A DNA stretch of 64,000 nucleotides from Chelativorans sp. YIM 93263 (GTDB taxonomy: Bacteria > Pseudomonadota > Alphaproteobacteria > Rhizobiales > Rhizobiaceae). Under the pieces are notes generated by a model. It was not told where the DNA came from, searched no databases, and was given only the letters and a program-made list of their open reading frames with translations. Within the stretch, counting starts at the first letter, position 1. Each line of letters starts with the position of its first letter. The position numbers and the translations under genes were made by a program. Location of the stretch: contig NZ_JAKCWP010000008.1 in the NCBI RefSeq assembly GCF_028767125.1, forward strand, positions 62,001 to 126,000. Reading direction: 5' to 3'. Positions 10,255 through 18,705 of this stretch are shown here, one piece after another.

Positions 10255-10574
10255 TTTCAACGCGGCTTGGCCGTGGATATCTGGAAAAATCCTGCGCCGA
10301 GAGTCGGTTAGACATTTCGGCTGTAGTTGCCGGGCGGCGACTATCCACATGAGGAGTGCCCTTTTGGAAAAAAAGGGTGGCCACGCGTTCGCTGATCAAT
10401 AGACTGAATTTACTGCATGATTCGAAGGCGGGTCGTGCTTCGGGCTGGGGCGGGCCCGTTCTGGTTTCGCGTCTTCCTCGCTCCGCTCAGTTTCAAAAAG
10501 CGGTTGAAGTAGTCGTGCCACGTGTACCAGGGGTAAGAGCGCGGTGCGCTCTGGAAAACGGGATAACGGATTTT
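10255..10574 (+). other. Non-coding interval between ubiK and ybjN
   Basis: About 320 bp with no convincing gene. The ybjN frame stays open upstream to 10356, but the encoded extension has no family similarity. A run of A residues at 10365-10376 and AT-rich stretches near 10395-10425 may hold the ybjN promoter, although no clear -35/-10 pair could be chosen. Confidence 0.5.
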
Positions 10575-11075
10575 ATGAGCCTTCTTGAACTCGACATATC
10601 ACGCGATGCGCATCCGGTGGATGTCATCGAGCATGTCGCACATTCGAATGACTGGACATTCGAGCGCAGCAGCGATGACGAGATTGCGGTCTCGGTCGCC
10701 GGCGGATGGACGGACTACAACGTCTCCTTCTCCTGGATGGAGGAGTTCGAGGCGCTGCATGTCGCCTGCGCATTCAACCTCAAAGTGCCCGAAAAGCGGG
10801 CGATGGAGGTCATGCGCCTTCTTTCGCTCGTGAACGAGCAGATGCTGTTCGGCCACTTCGATTTTTGGGACCGCGAGGGCGTCGTCATGTTCCGCCAGTC
10901 TCTGGTGCTCGCTGGCGGCCTCGAGCCGACGGGCCAGCAGGTGGAGGTAATGCTCCACAGCGCGCTTGAGGCCTGCGAGTGCTATTATCAGGCCTTCCAG
11001 TACGTCATCTGGTCGGGCACCTCGGCGCAGGACGCGCTGAATGCGGTCCTTTTCGAGACGTTCGGAACCGCCTGA
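10575..11075 (+). CDS. YbjN domain-containing protein
   Basis: The 166-residue product starting [16 protein letters not shown] fits the YbjN family, small alpha/beta proteins whose fold resembles type III secretion chaperones and which affect stress and motility phenotypes in E. coli. Typical features are the [15 protein letters not shown] strand pair and the [23 protein letters not shown] helix. I chose the ATG at 10575 rather than the upstream open frame because only the downstream part is family-like. It is followed 8 bp later by csaA, so the two are likely co-transcribed. The cellular role is unknown. Confidence 0.88.
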   Translation: MSLLELDISRDAHPVDVIEHVAHSNDWTFERSSDDEIAVSVAGGWTDYNVSFSWMEEFEALHVACAFNLKVPEKRAMEVMRLLSLVNEQMLFGHFDFWDREGVVMFRQSLVLAGGLEPTGQQVEVMLHSALEACECYYQAFQYVIWSGTSAQDALNAVLFETFGTA

Positions 11076-11083
11076 GGCCGCCG

Positions 11084-11437
11084 ATGTCGCAGGATATTTC
11101 GCCTGAAACCTCCTTTGCGGACTTCCAGAAGGTCGATATCCGCGTGGGAACCGTCGTCGAGGCCGAGCCCTATCCGGAGGCGCGCAAGCCCTCGATCAAG
11201 CTGAAAATCGATTTCGGCCCCGAGGTGGGCATCAAGAAATCCTCGGCGCAGATCACCGAGCACTATACAACCGAAGGGCTGGTTGGCCGGCAGGTTATGG
11301 CCGTGGTCAACTTTCCGCCGCGTCAGATCGGCAAGTTCCTTTCGGAAGTGCTGACGCTTGGCTTTGCCGACGAATCGGGCGCCGTTGTCTTGGCGGCGGT
11401 GGACAAGAAAGTCCCCGACGGCAGCCGGTTGCACTGA
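11084..11437 (+). CDS. csaA: tRNA-binding protein CsaA
   Basis: The 117-residue product is a single OB-fold tRNA-binding domain, as in CsaA and the C-terminus of methionyl-tRNA synthetase. Family residues are visible in [21 protein letters not shown] near the start, the middle block KKSSAQIT, and [18 protein letters not shown]. CsaA is thought to act as a chaperone with export-related activity in Bacillus; in proteobacteria its role is unclear. The start ATG at 11084 lies eight bases after the ybjN stop. It converges with the GFA gene across a GC-rich hairpin. Confidence 0.93.
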   Translation: MSQDISPETSFADFQKVDIRVGTVVEAEPYPEARKPSIKLKIDFGPEVGIKKSSAQITEHYTTEGLVGRQVMAVVNFPPRQIGKFLSEVLTLGFADESGAVVLAAVDKKVPDGSRLH

Positions 11438-11447
11438 GCACTTACGT

Positions 11448-11720
11448 TTAGATCGAGAGGCCCCGCCAGGGCGGGGAGGTCGTTCTCTTTAAATCACTGC
11501 GTCCGCAGGTGGGGCAGTGGTGGAACTCCAGCGTGCCGTCGCCCCAAACATATGCAATCGTCTTTCCCGCCCCCTCGACAAAGGAAACCTGTCTCGGGTG
11601 GTAATAAATCCACCGGGTCCCCAGCCGCCGGCAGACCGAACAGTTGCACGAGGTCTGCCAGCGCGGCTCTTCGGGGAGGGCGATCTCGACGGCTCCGCAA
11701 TGGCAACTGGCTCTGAGCAT
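11448..11720 (-). CDS. GFA-family (DUF636) zinc protein, C-terminally shortened
   Basis: The product starts at the ATG at 11720 and shows the GFA zinc motifs CHCGAVEI near residue 6, CNCSVCRRLG near 30, and HHCPTCGRS near 70. It then ends after only about 90 residues, whereas family members usually continue about 30 more residues after CPxCG with a conserved segment ending in NARL. The last residues (SPPWRGLSI) are encoded by the GC-rich hairpin at the convergent junction with csaA. The gene therefore looks truncated at its 3' end. GFA proteins bind zinc and are sometimes linked to glutathione-formaldehyde chemistry; no substrate can be assigned. Confidence 0.75.
   Translation of the reverse strand: MLRASCHCGAVEIALPEEPRWQTSCNCSVCRRLGTRWIYYHPRQVSFVEGAGKTIAYVWGDGTLEFHHCPTCGRSDLKRTTSPPWRGLSI
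11461..11476. terminator. GC-rich hairpin at csaA/GFA convergent junction
   Basis: The perfect arms CCCCGCC and GGCGGGG with a 2-base gap lie 24 bp after the csaA stop and inside the last codons of the GFA gene. No strong T run follows on the plus strand (only TTCTCTTT), so termination is possible but not certain. Confidence 0.45.
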
Positions 11721-11725
11721 CGCTT

Positions 11726-12220
11726 TTAGTACACCTCCCGCTCGTCCTGGTTGACGAATATCAGCACACCCAGGATGGCCGTGTAAAACATGAACGCAGC
11801 GTCTTGCCCATTCCAGGTATCGGACTGCCACATCAGAAACCACTCGCCGCCTACCACCATAAACCCGAAGAACCAGACGAGAAAGCCGACCGTCGCGCCC
11901 GCAATCGTCCAGCTTTTCGCGTCATCGAAGTCGGCTGCGGAATGCTTGCGTGCGGCGAACATCCTCAATCCGCCGACCAGGAGCAGGATGAAGGTCAGGC
12001 CTTCACCGGCAATGATAATCCAGTACGCTCCGTGCCATAGGGACGGCGTCGTGATCGCTCGGTACATGGCCTTATTGCTAGGAAAGGTTGTATCCATGCT
12101 CAGCACGTGTTTGACGAACTCGAAATTCGACCCGTAATCGGTGATATTGTTGAACGTGACCATGAAGGCGAAAGCCGCCAGCGCGAGCGTCATGAGGACT
12201 TTTGCGTAGCGTGCGGTCAT
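11726..12220 (-). CDS. DUF2165 family small integral membrane protein
   Basis: The 164-residue product has four predicted membrane helices (about residues 7-25, 67-87, 105-128 and 140-156), and the lumenal segment between helices 1 and 2 holds NITDYGSNFEFVKHVLSMD, the characteristic DUF2165 stretch. The function of the family is unknown. Its stop is 5 bp from the start of the GFA gene, so the two may be co-transcribed. The start ATG is preceded by GGAGAGAAACG. Confidence 0.88.
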   Translation of the reverse strand: MTARYAKVLMTLALAAFAFMVTFNNITDYGSNFEFVKHVLSMDTTFPSNKAMYRAITTPSLWHGAYWIIIAGEGLTFILLLVGGLRMFAARKHSAADFDDAKSWTIAGATVGFLVWFFGFMVVGGEWFLMWQSDTWNGQDAAFMFYTAILGVLIFVNQDEREVY

Positions 12221-12320
12221 CGTTTCTCTCCGTTCGGCAGTCGGCTAATTTGCCTGCCAACAATGCAAGTATATGCGACTCAGGGTTGTATAGGTTATAG
12301 CAAAGGTTGGAGGAATTGAC

Positions 12321-12563
12321 ATGGACACCGTTGCGGAGTTCACGCAAAGCGCACGGGACCATGCCGCCAGGACCGGCATTCTGGAGCGGCTGCGGACCTT
12401 CAGCCCCGATGCGCGCATTGTCACGGGTGATCTGATCGAGTTCGCCGGAGATGGCGGAACCGAAACCTTTGTGGTCTATGCGCGCCGGCTTCGGGTGCGG
12501 CCGGATGGCCGGCAAACGCTCGCCTTCGTGCTCGACTATCCGCCGCGGCATCCGCGGCCATGA
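12321..12563 (+). CDS. Small conserved-looking hypothetical protein
   Basis: The 80-residue frame starts at an ATG preceded by GGAGGAATTGAC, a good ribosome-binding site. The product is soluble, with a helical N-terminal half (VAEFTQSARDHAARTG) and a beta-rich second half (TFVVYARRLRVRPDG). No family was recognised. It is divergent from the DUF2165 gene and ends 6 bp before the converging histidine kinase gene. Strong SD and sensible codon use support that it is real. Confidence 0.6.
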   Translation: MDTVAEFTQSARDHAARTGILERLRTFSPDARIVTGDLIEFAGDGGTETFVVYARRLRVRPDGRQTLAFVLDYPPRHPRP

Positions 12564-12569
12564 GCCTGA

Positions 12570-13964
12570 TTACGCGGGGATGCGGATGATGACGCGCAGG
12601 CCTCCCAACGGGCTGTCGTCGAGGACGATATCGCCGCCGTGCCCTCGGGCGATGTCACGTGCGATGGAGAGGCCAAGCCCGGTGCCGCTTTCGTCCTGAT
12701 TGCGGGCCTGGTCCAGACGCACAAAGGGCTTGAAAACATCCTCCCGCTGCTCCGCGGGAACTCCGGACCCATTGTCGTCAACGGTGATAATCAGAACGCC
12801 CCCGCCATGCCGTGCCTCGATGATGATGCGCGAGGCATAGCGGAAGCTGTTCCCGACGATATTGCTGATCATACGCGAAAACGCATTCGGACGGACCAGG
12901 ATTTTAGGGTCGCCGTTCAGCGACGCCTTGAAGTTGCAGCCGCGGAGTTCGGCCTCTTCTTCGAGCTTCTCAAAACAGGCGGCGAGGTCGAGCTCGCCCT
13001 GTTCCTCCGTGGCTTCACCGCGTGCAAAGGCCAGATAGTCCTCCAGCATCGAGCGCATTTCCTCGATGTCCTGGTCCAATGCCTCCCTGTCTTCCTTGGT
13101 GCTGGCTACGGCCAATTGCAGCTTGAAGCGCGTGATGATGGTCCGCAGATCGTGGCTGATGCCGGTCAGCATGGCGGTGCGCTGCTCGATCTGGCGCTCG
13201 ATTCGCGCGCGCATCTGCAAGAACGCTGTGCCGGCGCGGCGCACTTCTTCCGCGCCGCGCGGGCGGAAGTCGCTTGGTGTCGGTTGTCCCTTGCCGAAGC
13301 TCTCCGCTGCCTCGGCCAACTGCAGGATAGGCCGGATCTGGTTGCGCAGAAACGCGACGGCAATTGTAATCAGCACCAGGGAGGTGCCCACCATCCACAG
13401 AAGGAATATGTGTGTGTTCGAAGCATAGGCCTGGCTCCGTCGGGCAAAAACGCGAAGAACACCATTGTCGATCTGTATGCGGATTTCGATGATGTTGGAG
13501 TTTCCGACCGTGTCCAGCCAGAAGGGGCGGCTGATCTGTCGCGTGATTTCTTCGCCGAGCGTCTGGTCCAGAATCGAGAAGAATGGCTTCGGCCCCGGCG
13601 GTGGCAGCGGCTCCGCCGGCTCGATGCTGATCCTGAGAGCAAGCCGCTCCTGCGCGATCCGTATGATCTCCTCCTGCGAGACATCGGTTGTCTCGATCAG
13701 GTCGATGATGGCCGAGATGTCGCGCGTCAGGGCTTCGGAGAGCCGCTGTGTCACCGTCTGCCAGTGGCGTTCCATGAAGACGAAGGCGACAACGGATTGC
13801 AGCAGGATCATCGGAGCGATGACGATGATGAGAGAACGCGCGTAAAGCCGCTTGGGCATGTAGTGAGAGACAATACGCCCGAAGCGGCGCCAGCCACGGC
13901 GAAGCGCCGGCGTCGCCCGTTGCAGCTTCTCGCTTCCGCCGATCCGGATATCGTATTTCGTCAT
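12570..13964 (-). CDS. EnvZ-like sensor histidine kinase
   Basis: The 464-residue protein has an N-terminal membrane helix (about 44-64), a periplasmic domain with a Pro-rich loop near 118-128, a second helix (about 187-206), a HAMP linker, and a kinase core. The phospho-accepting His is at 271 in GISHDLRT; the N box reads NIVGNSFRYA, followed by DNGSGVP, FKPF and GTGLGL. Start at 13964 (MTKYDIRIGG) is favoured by GGAAGG just upstream. It lies 83 bp after the OmpR-type regulator gene and is its probable partner. The input signal is unknown; EnvZ-like kinases often sense osmotic or envelope changes. Confidence 0.92.
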   Translation of the reverse strand: MTKYDIRIGGSEKLQRATPALRRGWRRFGRIVSHYMPKRLYARSLIIVIAPMILLQSVVAFVFMERHWQTVTQRLSEALTRDISAIIDLIETTDVSQEEIIRIAQERLALRISIEPAEPLPPPGPKPFFSILDQTLGEEITRQISRPFWLDTVGNSNIIEIRIQIDNGVLRVFARRSQAYASNTHIFLLWMVGTSLVLITIAVAFLRNQIRPILQLAEAAESFGKGQPTPSDFRPRGAEEVRRAGTAFLQMRARIERQIEQRTAMLTGISHDLRTIITRFKLQLAVASTKEDREALDQDIEEMRSMLEDYLAFARGEATEEQGELDLAACFEKLEEEAELRGCNFKASLNGDPKILVRPNAFSRMISNIVGNSFRYASRIIIEARHGGGVLIITVDDNGSGVPAEQREDVFKPFVRLDQARNQDESGTGLGLSIARDIARGHGGDIVLDDSPLGGLRVIIRIPA

Positions 13965-14047
13965 GCGCCTTCCGCCCGTTCGCACCGCTCTAAAGCGACG
14001 GTTACTGTAGAGGGTCGGGCGTCTTACTGAAACCGTCCGCCGTGGCG

Positions 14048-14770
14048 CTATTCAACGCTCAGCTTGTAGCCGATACCGCGGACCGTTTGAAGCCAGAGCG
14101 GATTCGATGGATCGCGCTCTATCTTGCGCCGCAATCGGTTGATCTGCACGTCGATCGTGCGTTCGCCCACATCCGAATCCGTGCCCACCAGTTCGTGGCG
14201 AGCGATGGTTTCGCCGGCGCGCTCGGCGAAAATCGCCATGATCTCGCGTTCACGGTCGGTCAGCTTGAGCAACTTGCCGCCTTGCTTCAGCTCTCGCCTG
14301 GGGATCTGGAATGTGTAGGGGCCGAAAACCACCTGCTCCAGCTTCGGAGTGGTCTGTTGCCCGCCACGGCGCAGAATGTTGTTCACCCGCAAAAGCAGTT
14401 CGCGCGGATCGAACGGCTTGGGCAGGTAGTCGTCGGCGCCGGCTTCGAGTCCGGTCACCCGGCTTTCCGTTTCGGAAAGCGCCGTGAGGAGGAGAATCGG
14501 GGTTTCTTTCGTTTTGCGCAAACTTTGCGTCAGCGTCACGCCGTCTTCCCCCGGCATCATGATATCCAGGATGAGAAGATCGAAATCCAGTCCGCGCAAT
14601 TTGCGCCGGGCTTCCTCCGCATCGCCGGCGATGCTGACCCTGAAGCCGTTTTCGCGCAGATAGCGGTCCAGCAATGTGCGGATACGCGTGTCGTCGTCTA
14701 CGACAAGAAGATGGGGGGCGTCGTCAGGCAGAACGGTCCCGCCGATCGCGGCAACCTGGCTTTCGTTCAT
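14048..14770 (-). CDS. OmpR/PhoB-family response regulator (PetR-like position)
   Basis: The 240-residue protein has a receiver domain with acidic residues DDD at 25-27, the phosphorylated Asp at 69 in LLILDIMMPG and Lys118 in YLPKPF, then a winged-helix DNA-binding domain with the conserved ending VRGIGYKLSVE. Its start overlaps the stop of the MarR-type gene (ATGA), so the two are coupled. A MarR-like gene followed by an OmpR-type regulator is the order of petP-petR described upstream of the cytochrome bc1 genes in Rhodobacter capsulatus. Here bc1 genes are absent nearby, so the resemblance is one of order only. Confidence 0.93.
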   Translation of the reverse strand: MNESQVAAIGGTVLPDDAPHLLVVDDDTRIRTLLDRYLRENGFRVSIAGDAEEARRKLRGLDFDLLILDIMMPGEDGVTLTQSLRKTKETPILLLTALSETESRVTGLEAGADDYLPKPFDPRELLLRVNNILRRGGQQTTPKLEQVVFGPYTFQIPRRELKQGGKLLKLTDREREIMAIFAERAGETIARHELVGTDSDVGERTIDVQINRLRRKIERDPSNPLWLQTVRGIGYKLSVE

Positions 14771-15288
14771 TCGTCGCGTCCTCCGTCGAACGAGTGGCCG
14801 TACTTCGAGCGTGACCGGTCAAACTGGGTCCGCAGTTCCGCGTTCACCATGCTCTTCAGAAAGCGCTCGATCACTCTACGATCGTCAATATCAGCTTCCT
14901 CAAGTGCCGCATGGATGCGGCGGGACTGTGGCATGGCCAGCGCCAGCGCCAGCTCGTGGCCCTTGTTTGTAGCATACAATTCACGCTGTCGTCTGTCTCG
15001 CGGTCCCTGAACCTGCATGATATAGCCGCCGTCCACGAGCTGCTTGAGCACGCGGGCAAGGCTCTGCTTGGTGATGCGCAACACTTCCAGAAGCTCGGCC
15101 ACCGTCAAGCCGGGTCGGCGATTGACGAAGTGAAGCACCCGGTGATGTGCCCGGCCAAAGCCGTAGCGCCCCAGAATCTCATCCGGATCCGAGGTGAAGT
15201 CGCGATAGGCGAAAAACAGCAGCTCTATCAACGCGAAGTCGATGTCTTCCGCATCGCGATGTGCTTCGGGCTGCCCGCTCGGCGTCAT
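14767..15288 (-). CDS. MarR-family transcriptional regulator (PetP-like)
   Basis: The 173-residue product contains a winged helix-turn-helix around residues 50-110 (PGLTVAELLEVLRITKQSLARVL, then the wing with GPRDRRQREL), typical of MarR proteins. The C-terminal helix is long and charged. It is the first gene of a three-gene unit with the response regulator (4-bp overlap) and the histidine kinase. The divergent ilvE gene lies on the other side of a 234-bp region holding a perfect inverted repeat, probably its operator. Confidence 0.9.
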   Translation of the reverse strand: MTPSGQPEAHRDAEDIDFALIELLFFAYRDFTSDPDEILGRYGFGRAHHRVLHFVNRRPGLTVAELLEVLRITKQSLARVLKQLVDGGYIMQVQGPRDRRQRELYATNKGHELALALAMPQSRRIHAALEEADIDDRRVIERFLKSMVNAELRTQFDRSRSKYGHSFDGGRDE

Positions 15289-15322
15289 GGGGCTTCTTGT
15301 CCTTCTTTCTACGTGCGCAAAT

Positions 15323-15345
15323 TTATGTCAGCTTTATTGACATAA
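15323..15345. promoter_or_regulatory. Inverted repeat, likely MarR operator
   Basis: TTATGTCA and TGACATAA form perfect 8-bp arms around a 7-bp spacer, 35 bp upstream of the MarR-type start at 15288. A TTGACA hexamer follows at 15367-15372 on the plus strand. The spacing suits autoregulation by the MarR protein; the link is inferred from position. Confidence 0.55.
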
Positions 15346-15522
15346 TTAGGCGAGGCTGATAATTTTTGACAAGCTTTCAGTTATCTGGCGAACAAAAAAG
15401 CATCCTGGAAGCCTTTTTCGGGAACTTCCGATAAGCTATTTGCATAGGTCGGGGTACACCGGTTTCATTGATGTGTGCTTAGTACGGGATGTTCGGGTAT
15501 CGAGCCCGCAGGAGAAATTACG

Positions 15523-16416
15523 ATGGCATCTGTTCCTTTTGACCAGCTTGATGGCGTTATCTGGTTCAACGGTGAATTCGTCAAATGGGCGGATGCGAAA
15601 ATCCACGTACTGACCCACGGTCTGCACTATGCCAGCGCGGTATTCGAGGGCGAGCGGGCCTATGGCGGCGAGATCTTCAAGCTCACGGAGCATACGGAGC
15701 GGCTGCACGAATCAGCGCGCATCCTGGGGTTCGAGATTCCGTGGTCGGTCGGGGAGATCGATGAGGCCTGCCGGCAGCTCCTTTCGAAGCAGGGTTTCGA
15801 AGATGCCTATATTCGTCCCATCGCGTGGCGCGGCAGCGAGATGATGGGTGTTTCGGCGCAGCAGAACCGGATCAATCTCTCCATCGCCTGCTGGCAATGG
15901 CCGAGCTATTTCGATCCGGAGCAGCGGCTGAAGGGTATTCGCCTCGACATGGCCGAGTATCGCCGACCCGACCCGAAGACGGCTCCGTCGAAGTCCAAGG
16001 CCGCGGGCCTTTACATGATCTGCACGCTCTCCAAGCACGCCGCCGAAGCCAAAGGCTACAGCGACGCCATGATGCTGGACTGGCGCGGCCAGGTCGCCGA
16101 AGCCACTGGCGCGAACATTTTCTTCGTGAAGGGCGGTGTCATTCACACGCCGGTTCCTGACTGTTTTCTCGATGGAATCACCCGCCGCACGGTCATAGAT
16201 CTTGCGCGGCGGCGCGGCATCGAGGTGGTCGAGCGGGCCATCATGCCCGATGAGCTGGAAGGCTTTGAGCAATGCTTCCTCGCGGGCACCGCGGCGGAGG
16301 TCACGCCGGTCTCCGAGATTGGCCCCTATCGCTTCCAGGTGGGGGAAATTACCCGGCTTTTGATGAACGACTATGCCGACGAGGTGCGCCCTCGGCAGAG
16401 ACTTGCCGCCGAGTAA
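15523..16416 (+). CDS. ilvE: Branched-chain amino acid aminotransferase
   Basis: A 297-residue class IV PLP aminotransferase that makes Leu, Ile and Val from their keto acids. The start block is VIWFNGEFVKWADAKIHVLTHGLHY, and the catalytic Lys is residue 159 in SKSKAAGLYM, at the same position as in E. coli IlvE; the EATGANIF block that binds the PLP phosphate follows near 193-200. The ATG at 15523 has AGGAGA nine bases upstream, better than the earlier in-frame start at 15475. It is divergent from the MarR-type regulator operon. Confidence 0.95.
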   Translation: MASVPFDQLDGVIWFNGEFVKWADAKIHVLTHGLHYASAVFEGERAYGGEIFKLTEHTERLHESARILGFEIPWSVGEIDEACRQLLSKQGFEDAYIRPIAWRGSEMMGVSAQQNRINLSIACWQWPSYFDPEQRLKGIRLDMAEYRRPDPKTAPSKSKAAGLYMICTLSKHAAEAKGYSDAMMLDWRGQVAEATGANIFFVKGGVIHTPVPDCFLDGITRRTVIDLARRRGIEVVERAIMPDELEGFEQCFLAGTAAEVTPVSEIGPYRFQVGEITRLLMNDYADEVRPRQRLAAE

Positions 16417-16535
16417 GTAGAGGCAAGGTATACACACTTTGAAAATTTAATAATCCCTCCGCGTTTGACTTTGGTCAAAAACGGTATCTTTATAGACTTG
16501 TCGGCTAACGATGCTGGCATGATTAGGAGGGATTA

Positions 16536-16820
16536 ATGATGCAATCGATTATTCTGCCGATCATCGTTCAAGCGGTGGCAGGTATCGTCGGCGGACAGGC
16601 AGTCGGAGCCGCGTTCAAGGGCGCGGCGATGGGGCAAATAACGAAAATTCTAGCCGGCGCCGTAGGGGGAGTGGGCGGCGGTGCCTTGCTCACCAGCCTG
16701 GGCGGCGACACTGGCGCGCTGAGCGGGCTGCTCGGCCATGCCGTTGGCGGCGTCGCAGGCGGCGGCGTTCTGTCCGGGATTGTCGGTGCGGTTTTGAGTG
16801 CGACGAAGAAGACCTCGTAA
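16536..16820 (+). CDS. Small Gly/Ala-rich hydrophobic protein, unknown function
   Basis: The 94-residue product is a nearly continuous run of Gly, Ala, Val, Leu and Ile with many GG and GxxG patterns (VGGVGGGALLTS, AVGGVAGGGVLSG), resembling glycine-zipper proteins that insert in or pack against membranes. No charged catalytic residues are visible. A strong AGGAGGG ribosome-binding site precedes two adjacent ATGs (16536, 16539). It is a monocistronic unit closed by a good rho-independent terminator. Expression therefore seems likely; function is not known. Confidence 0.75.
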   Translation: MMQSIILPIIVQAVAGIVGGQAVGAAFKGAAMGQITKILAGAVGGVGGGALLTSLGGDTGALSGLLGHAVGGVAGGGVLSGIVGAVLSATKKTS

Positions 16821-16841
16821 ATTTTTTCGGAAGAGTGTGAA

Positions 16842-16871
16842 CGGGCGGCTGGTGCCGCCCGTTTTGTTTTG
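16842..16871 (+). terminator. Rho-independent terminator after the Gly-rich gene
   Basis: CGGGCGGC and GCCGCCCG form an 8-bp stem with loop TGGT, followed by TTTTGTTTTG. It lies 22 bp downstream of the Gly-rich gene. Confidence 0.85.
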
Positions 16872-16909
16872 TCACAACGCGACAGACAATTACGCAGGAG
16901 GCAGTCGGT

Positions 16910-17563
16910 ATGGGCACGCTCAAAGCCGGGATCATTCCGGTCACCCCGTTTCAGCAGAATTGCGCGATTCTCTACGATGAAGAAACAATGCGCGGGGTCG
17001 TCGTCGATCCAGGCGGGGAGGTCGAGCGCATTCGCGAGGCGATCGACAAAACCGGCGTAACCATTGACGCGATCTGGCTCACCCACGGGCATATCGATCA
17101 CGCCGGCGGGGCGATGGATCTCAAGGAGGCGCTCGGGGTGGACATCATTGGTCCCCACGAGGACGACCGAGAAATGCTTCTCAATCTTGAAACGCAAGCC
17201 CAGATGTTCGGACTGTCTGAGCCGGTGCGCAATGTCACGCCGGACCGCTTTCTGGCCGAAGGTGAAACGGTCGCGTTCGGAGACCATTCATTCCAGGTCT
17301 TTCACTGTCCAGGACATGCGCCGGGACACGTGGTCTTTTATAATCCGGATGCCAAGTTCGCTCATGTCGGCGATGTGCTGTTCAATGGCTCCATCGGCCG
17401 CACGGACCTGCCGGGCGGCGACCATGACGCGCTGATCCGCTCGATCAAGGACAAGCTGCTGCCGCTTGGCGACGATATAGGTTTTCTCTGCGGCCACGGG
17501 CCGGGCGGACGTTTCGGCGACGAGCGGCGCGACAATCCGTTTTTGGTAGGGCAGAGCGGGTAG
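16910..17563 (+). CDS. Metallo-beta-lactamase-fold hydrolase (glyoxalase II-like)
   Basis: The 217-residue protein carries the metal motif THGHIDH at residues 58-64, a further His in HCPGHAPGH near 132-140, and GDVLFNGSIGRTD near 154-166, all typical of YcbL/glyoxalase II-like hydrolases that cleave thioesters such as S-lactoylglutathione. The start follows a GGAGG site (AGGAGGCAGTCGGT). It stands alone after the terminator and converges with the BA14K gene. The exact thioester substrate is unknown. Confidence 0.9.
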   Translation: MGTLKAGIIPVTPFQQNCAILYDEETMRGVVVDPGGEVERIREAIDKTGVTIDAIWLTHGHIDHAGGAMDLKEALGVDIIGPHEDDREMLLNLETQAQMFGLSEPVRNVTPDRFLAEGETVAFGDHSFQVFHCPGHAPGHVVFYNPDAKFAHVGDVLFNGSIGRTDLPGGDHDALIRSIKDKLLPLGDDIGFLCGHGPGGRFGDERRDNPFLVGQSG

Positions 17564-17641
17564 GGCAGTAAGAAAAACAGGGAGTAAGCTGTAGCCTATC
17601 TCGCTGTGTCCCTACTGCCTTGCTCCCCTAAGCCTGTTATC

Positions 17642-18052
17642 TCACCTGATCACGCAGAAATGGCGCTGTCCGTCATAGCCGAGGAAGGTGCCGGATGCGG
17701 GATCGAAGCTGCGGTAGCGCGCGTCACAGGCGCGATACCATTCCCGCGTCCATGGCTCATAACTCCGGTAGTAGGTCACGGGTGCGCGATAGGTGGGCGC
17801 GCGGTAAACGGGCGCCGGTCGATAATACCGCTGCGGCGGACGGTCGATATATACGCGGCCGGAGGGCTGTGAAAGGGCGCCGCCGACAATCGTGCCGATT
17901 GCAAGGCCGGCGATTCCTGCGGCAAGTGCGTTGCCGCTGTCGCTACGATGATGATGCCGCCGCCAGTGGTCATGGGCCTCCGCCGGAACGGCCGCGAGGG
18001 TCGTCGCCGCAACTGCCATGCCGAGAACGGTACTTTTGAAGATCTTTTTCAT
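17642..18052 (-). CDS. BA14K family protein
   Basis: The 136-residue product has a signal peptide (KKIFKSTVLGMAVAATTLAA, cleaved near AEA), a His/Arg-rich segment, a Gly/Ala-rich hydrophobic stretch about residues 40-62, a Tyr/Pro/Arg-rich linker, and the C-terminal BA14K signature CDARYRSFDPASGTFLGYDG. BA14K proteins are secreted or surface proteins of Hyphomicrobiales; the Brucella one is immunoreactive and lectin-like. Start chosen at 18052 because it begins the signal peptide; the frame extends 9 codons upstream. Confidence 0.9.
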   Translation of the reverse strand: MKKIFKSTVLGMAVAATTLAAVPAEAHDHWRRHHHRSDSGNALAAGIAGLAIGTIVGGALSQPSGRVYIDRPPQRYYRPAPVYRAPTYRAPVTYYRSYEPWTREWYRACDARYRSFDPASGTFLGYDGQRHFCVIR

Positions 18053-18175
18053 CCTGACAGTCTCCATACTATGCGCCATCGCGCATGATGATGGCGGAAT
18101 TTACGCCCCCGTAGCTGAACGGTATATGAATGGTTAAACGCGGCCATATCGCGGCGTCCGGAACGTACCGCGCAT

Positions 18176-18201
18176 GAAAAACGCCGGCTCGTGGCCGGCG
18201 T
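18176..18201 (-). terminator. Rho-independent terminator of the first cold-shock gene
   Basis: Arms ACGCCGGC and GCCGGCGT with loop TCGTG; on the minus strand the hairpin is followed by TTTTTC. It is 43 bp downstream of the cold-shock gene ending at 18244. Confidence 0.75.
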
Positions 18202-18243
18202 GGGAAAATCTGCCGCCGCCCCCGGACGGCGTATGACGAGGGC

Positions 18244-18456
18244 CTAGCCGAGGGCCAGATTGACGGCCTTTGGCCCTTTGCCGCGCCGGTCGGGCTCAGT
18301 GTCGTAGGTCACCTTCTGCCCATCCTCGAGGCCCGGCAGGCCCGAAGCTTGAACCGCCGAGATATGGACGAAGACGTCCTTCTCCCCGTCATCCGGCGTG
18401 ATGAAGCCGAAGCCTTTGTCTTGGTTGAAAAATTTAACGATTCCGCTCTGCGACAT
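18244..18456 (-). CDS. Cold-shock protein, CspA family
   Basis: A 70-residue single cold-shock domain. The RNA-binding motifs are intact as GFGFITPDD (RNP-1 region) and VFVHISAV (RNP-2 region). These proteins bind single-stranded nucleic acid and melt RNA structure. A purine-rich AAGGAATCC lies upstream of the start. A second, similar gene ends 1.3 kb away at 19717; the two differ in the C-terminal half but share the KGPKAVNL ending. No cold-box element could be defined. Confidence 0.95.
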   Translation of the reverse strand: MSQSGIVKFFNQDKGFGFITPDDGEKDVFVHISAVQASGLPGLEDGQKVTYDTEPDRRGKGPKAVNLALG

Positions 18457-18705
18457 GGGAAGGATTCCTTTCTCCCGATAGTCAATGTTGCGGACCAGAC
18501 TCTGGTCCAGTTCCTCGGTCCTTTACTGGGGGAGAAGAAACAGTCAGCTTCGCGCCCGATCCTGCGGACTTCTTCTATGCGCGACTTCCCGGGCGCTTTT
18601 GTCGTATACCGGGGCATGCTATTCCAGTCTCCGGGCCCGCAAATGCCCGAACGAGCGAAATTGTCCCTCATTTTCCCAAAACGGGCAAGCGAAAGTTTTG
18701 TGTCG

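Noticed and set aside
12639-14030. Long plus-strand open frame (463 codons) across the histidine kinase gene
   Set aside because: It is antisense to a kinase with all motifs intact, and the translation has no recognisable domain; GC-rich codons produce long shadow frames.
17564-17641. Bidirectional terminator between the metallo-hydrolase and BA14K genes
   Set aside because: GGCAGTA and TACTGCC arms exist but are far apart with a poor stem and no T run.
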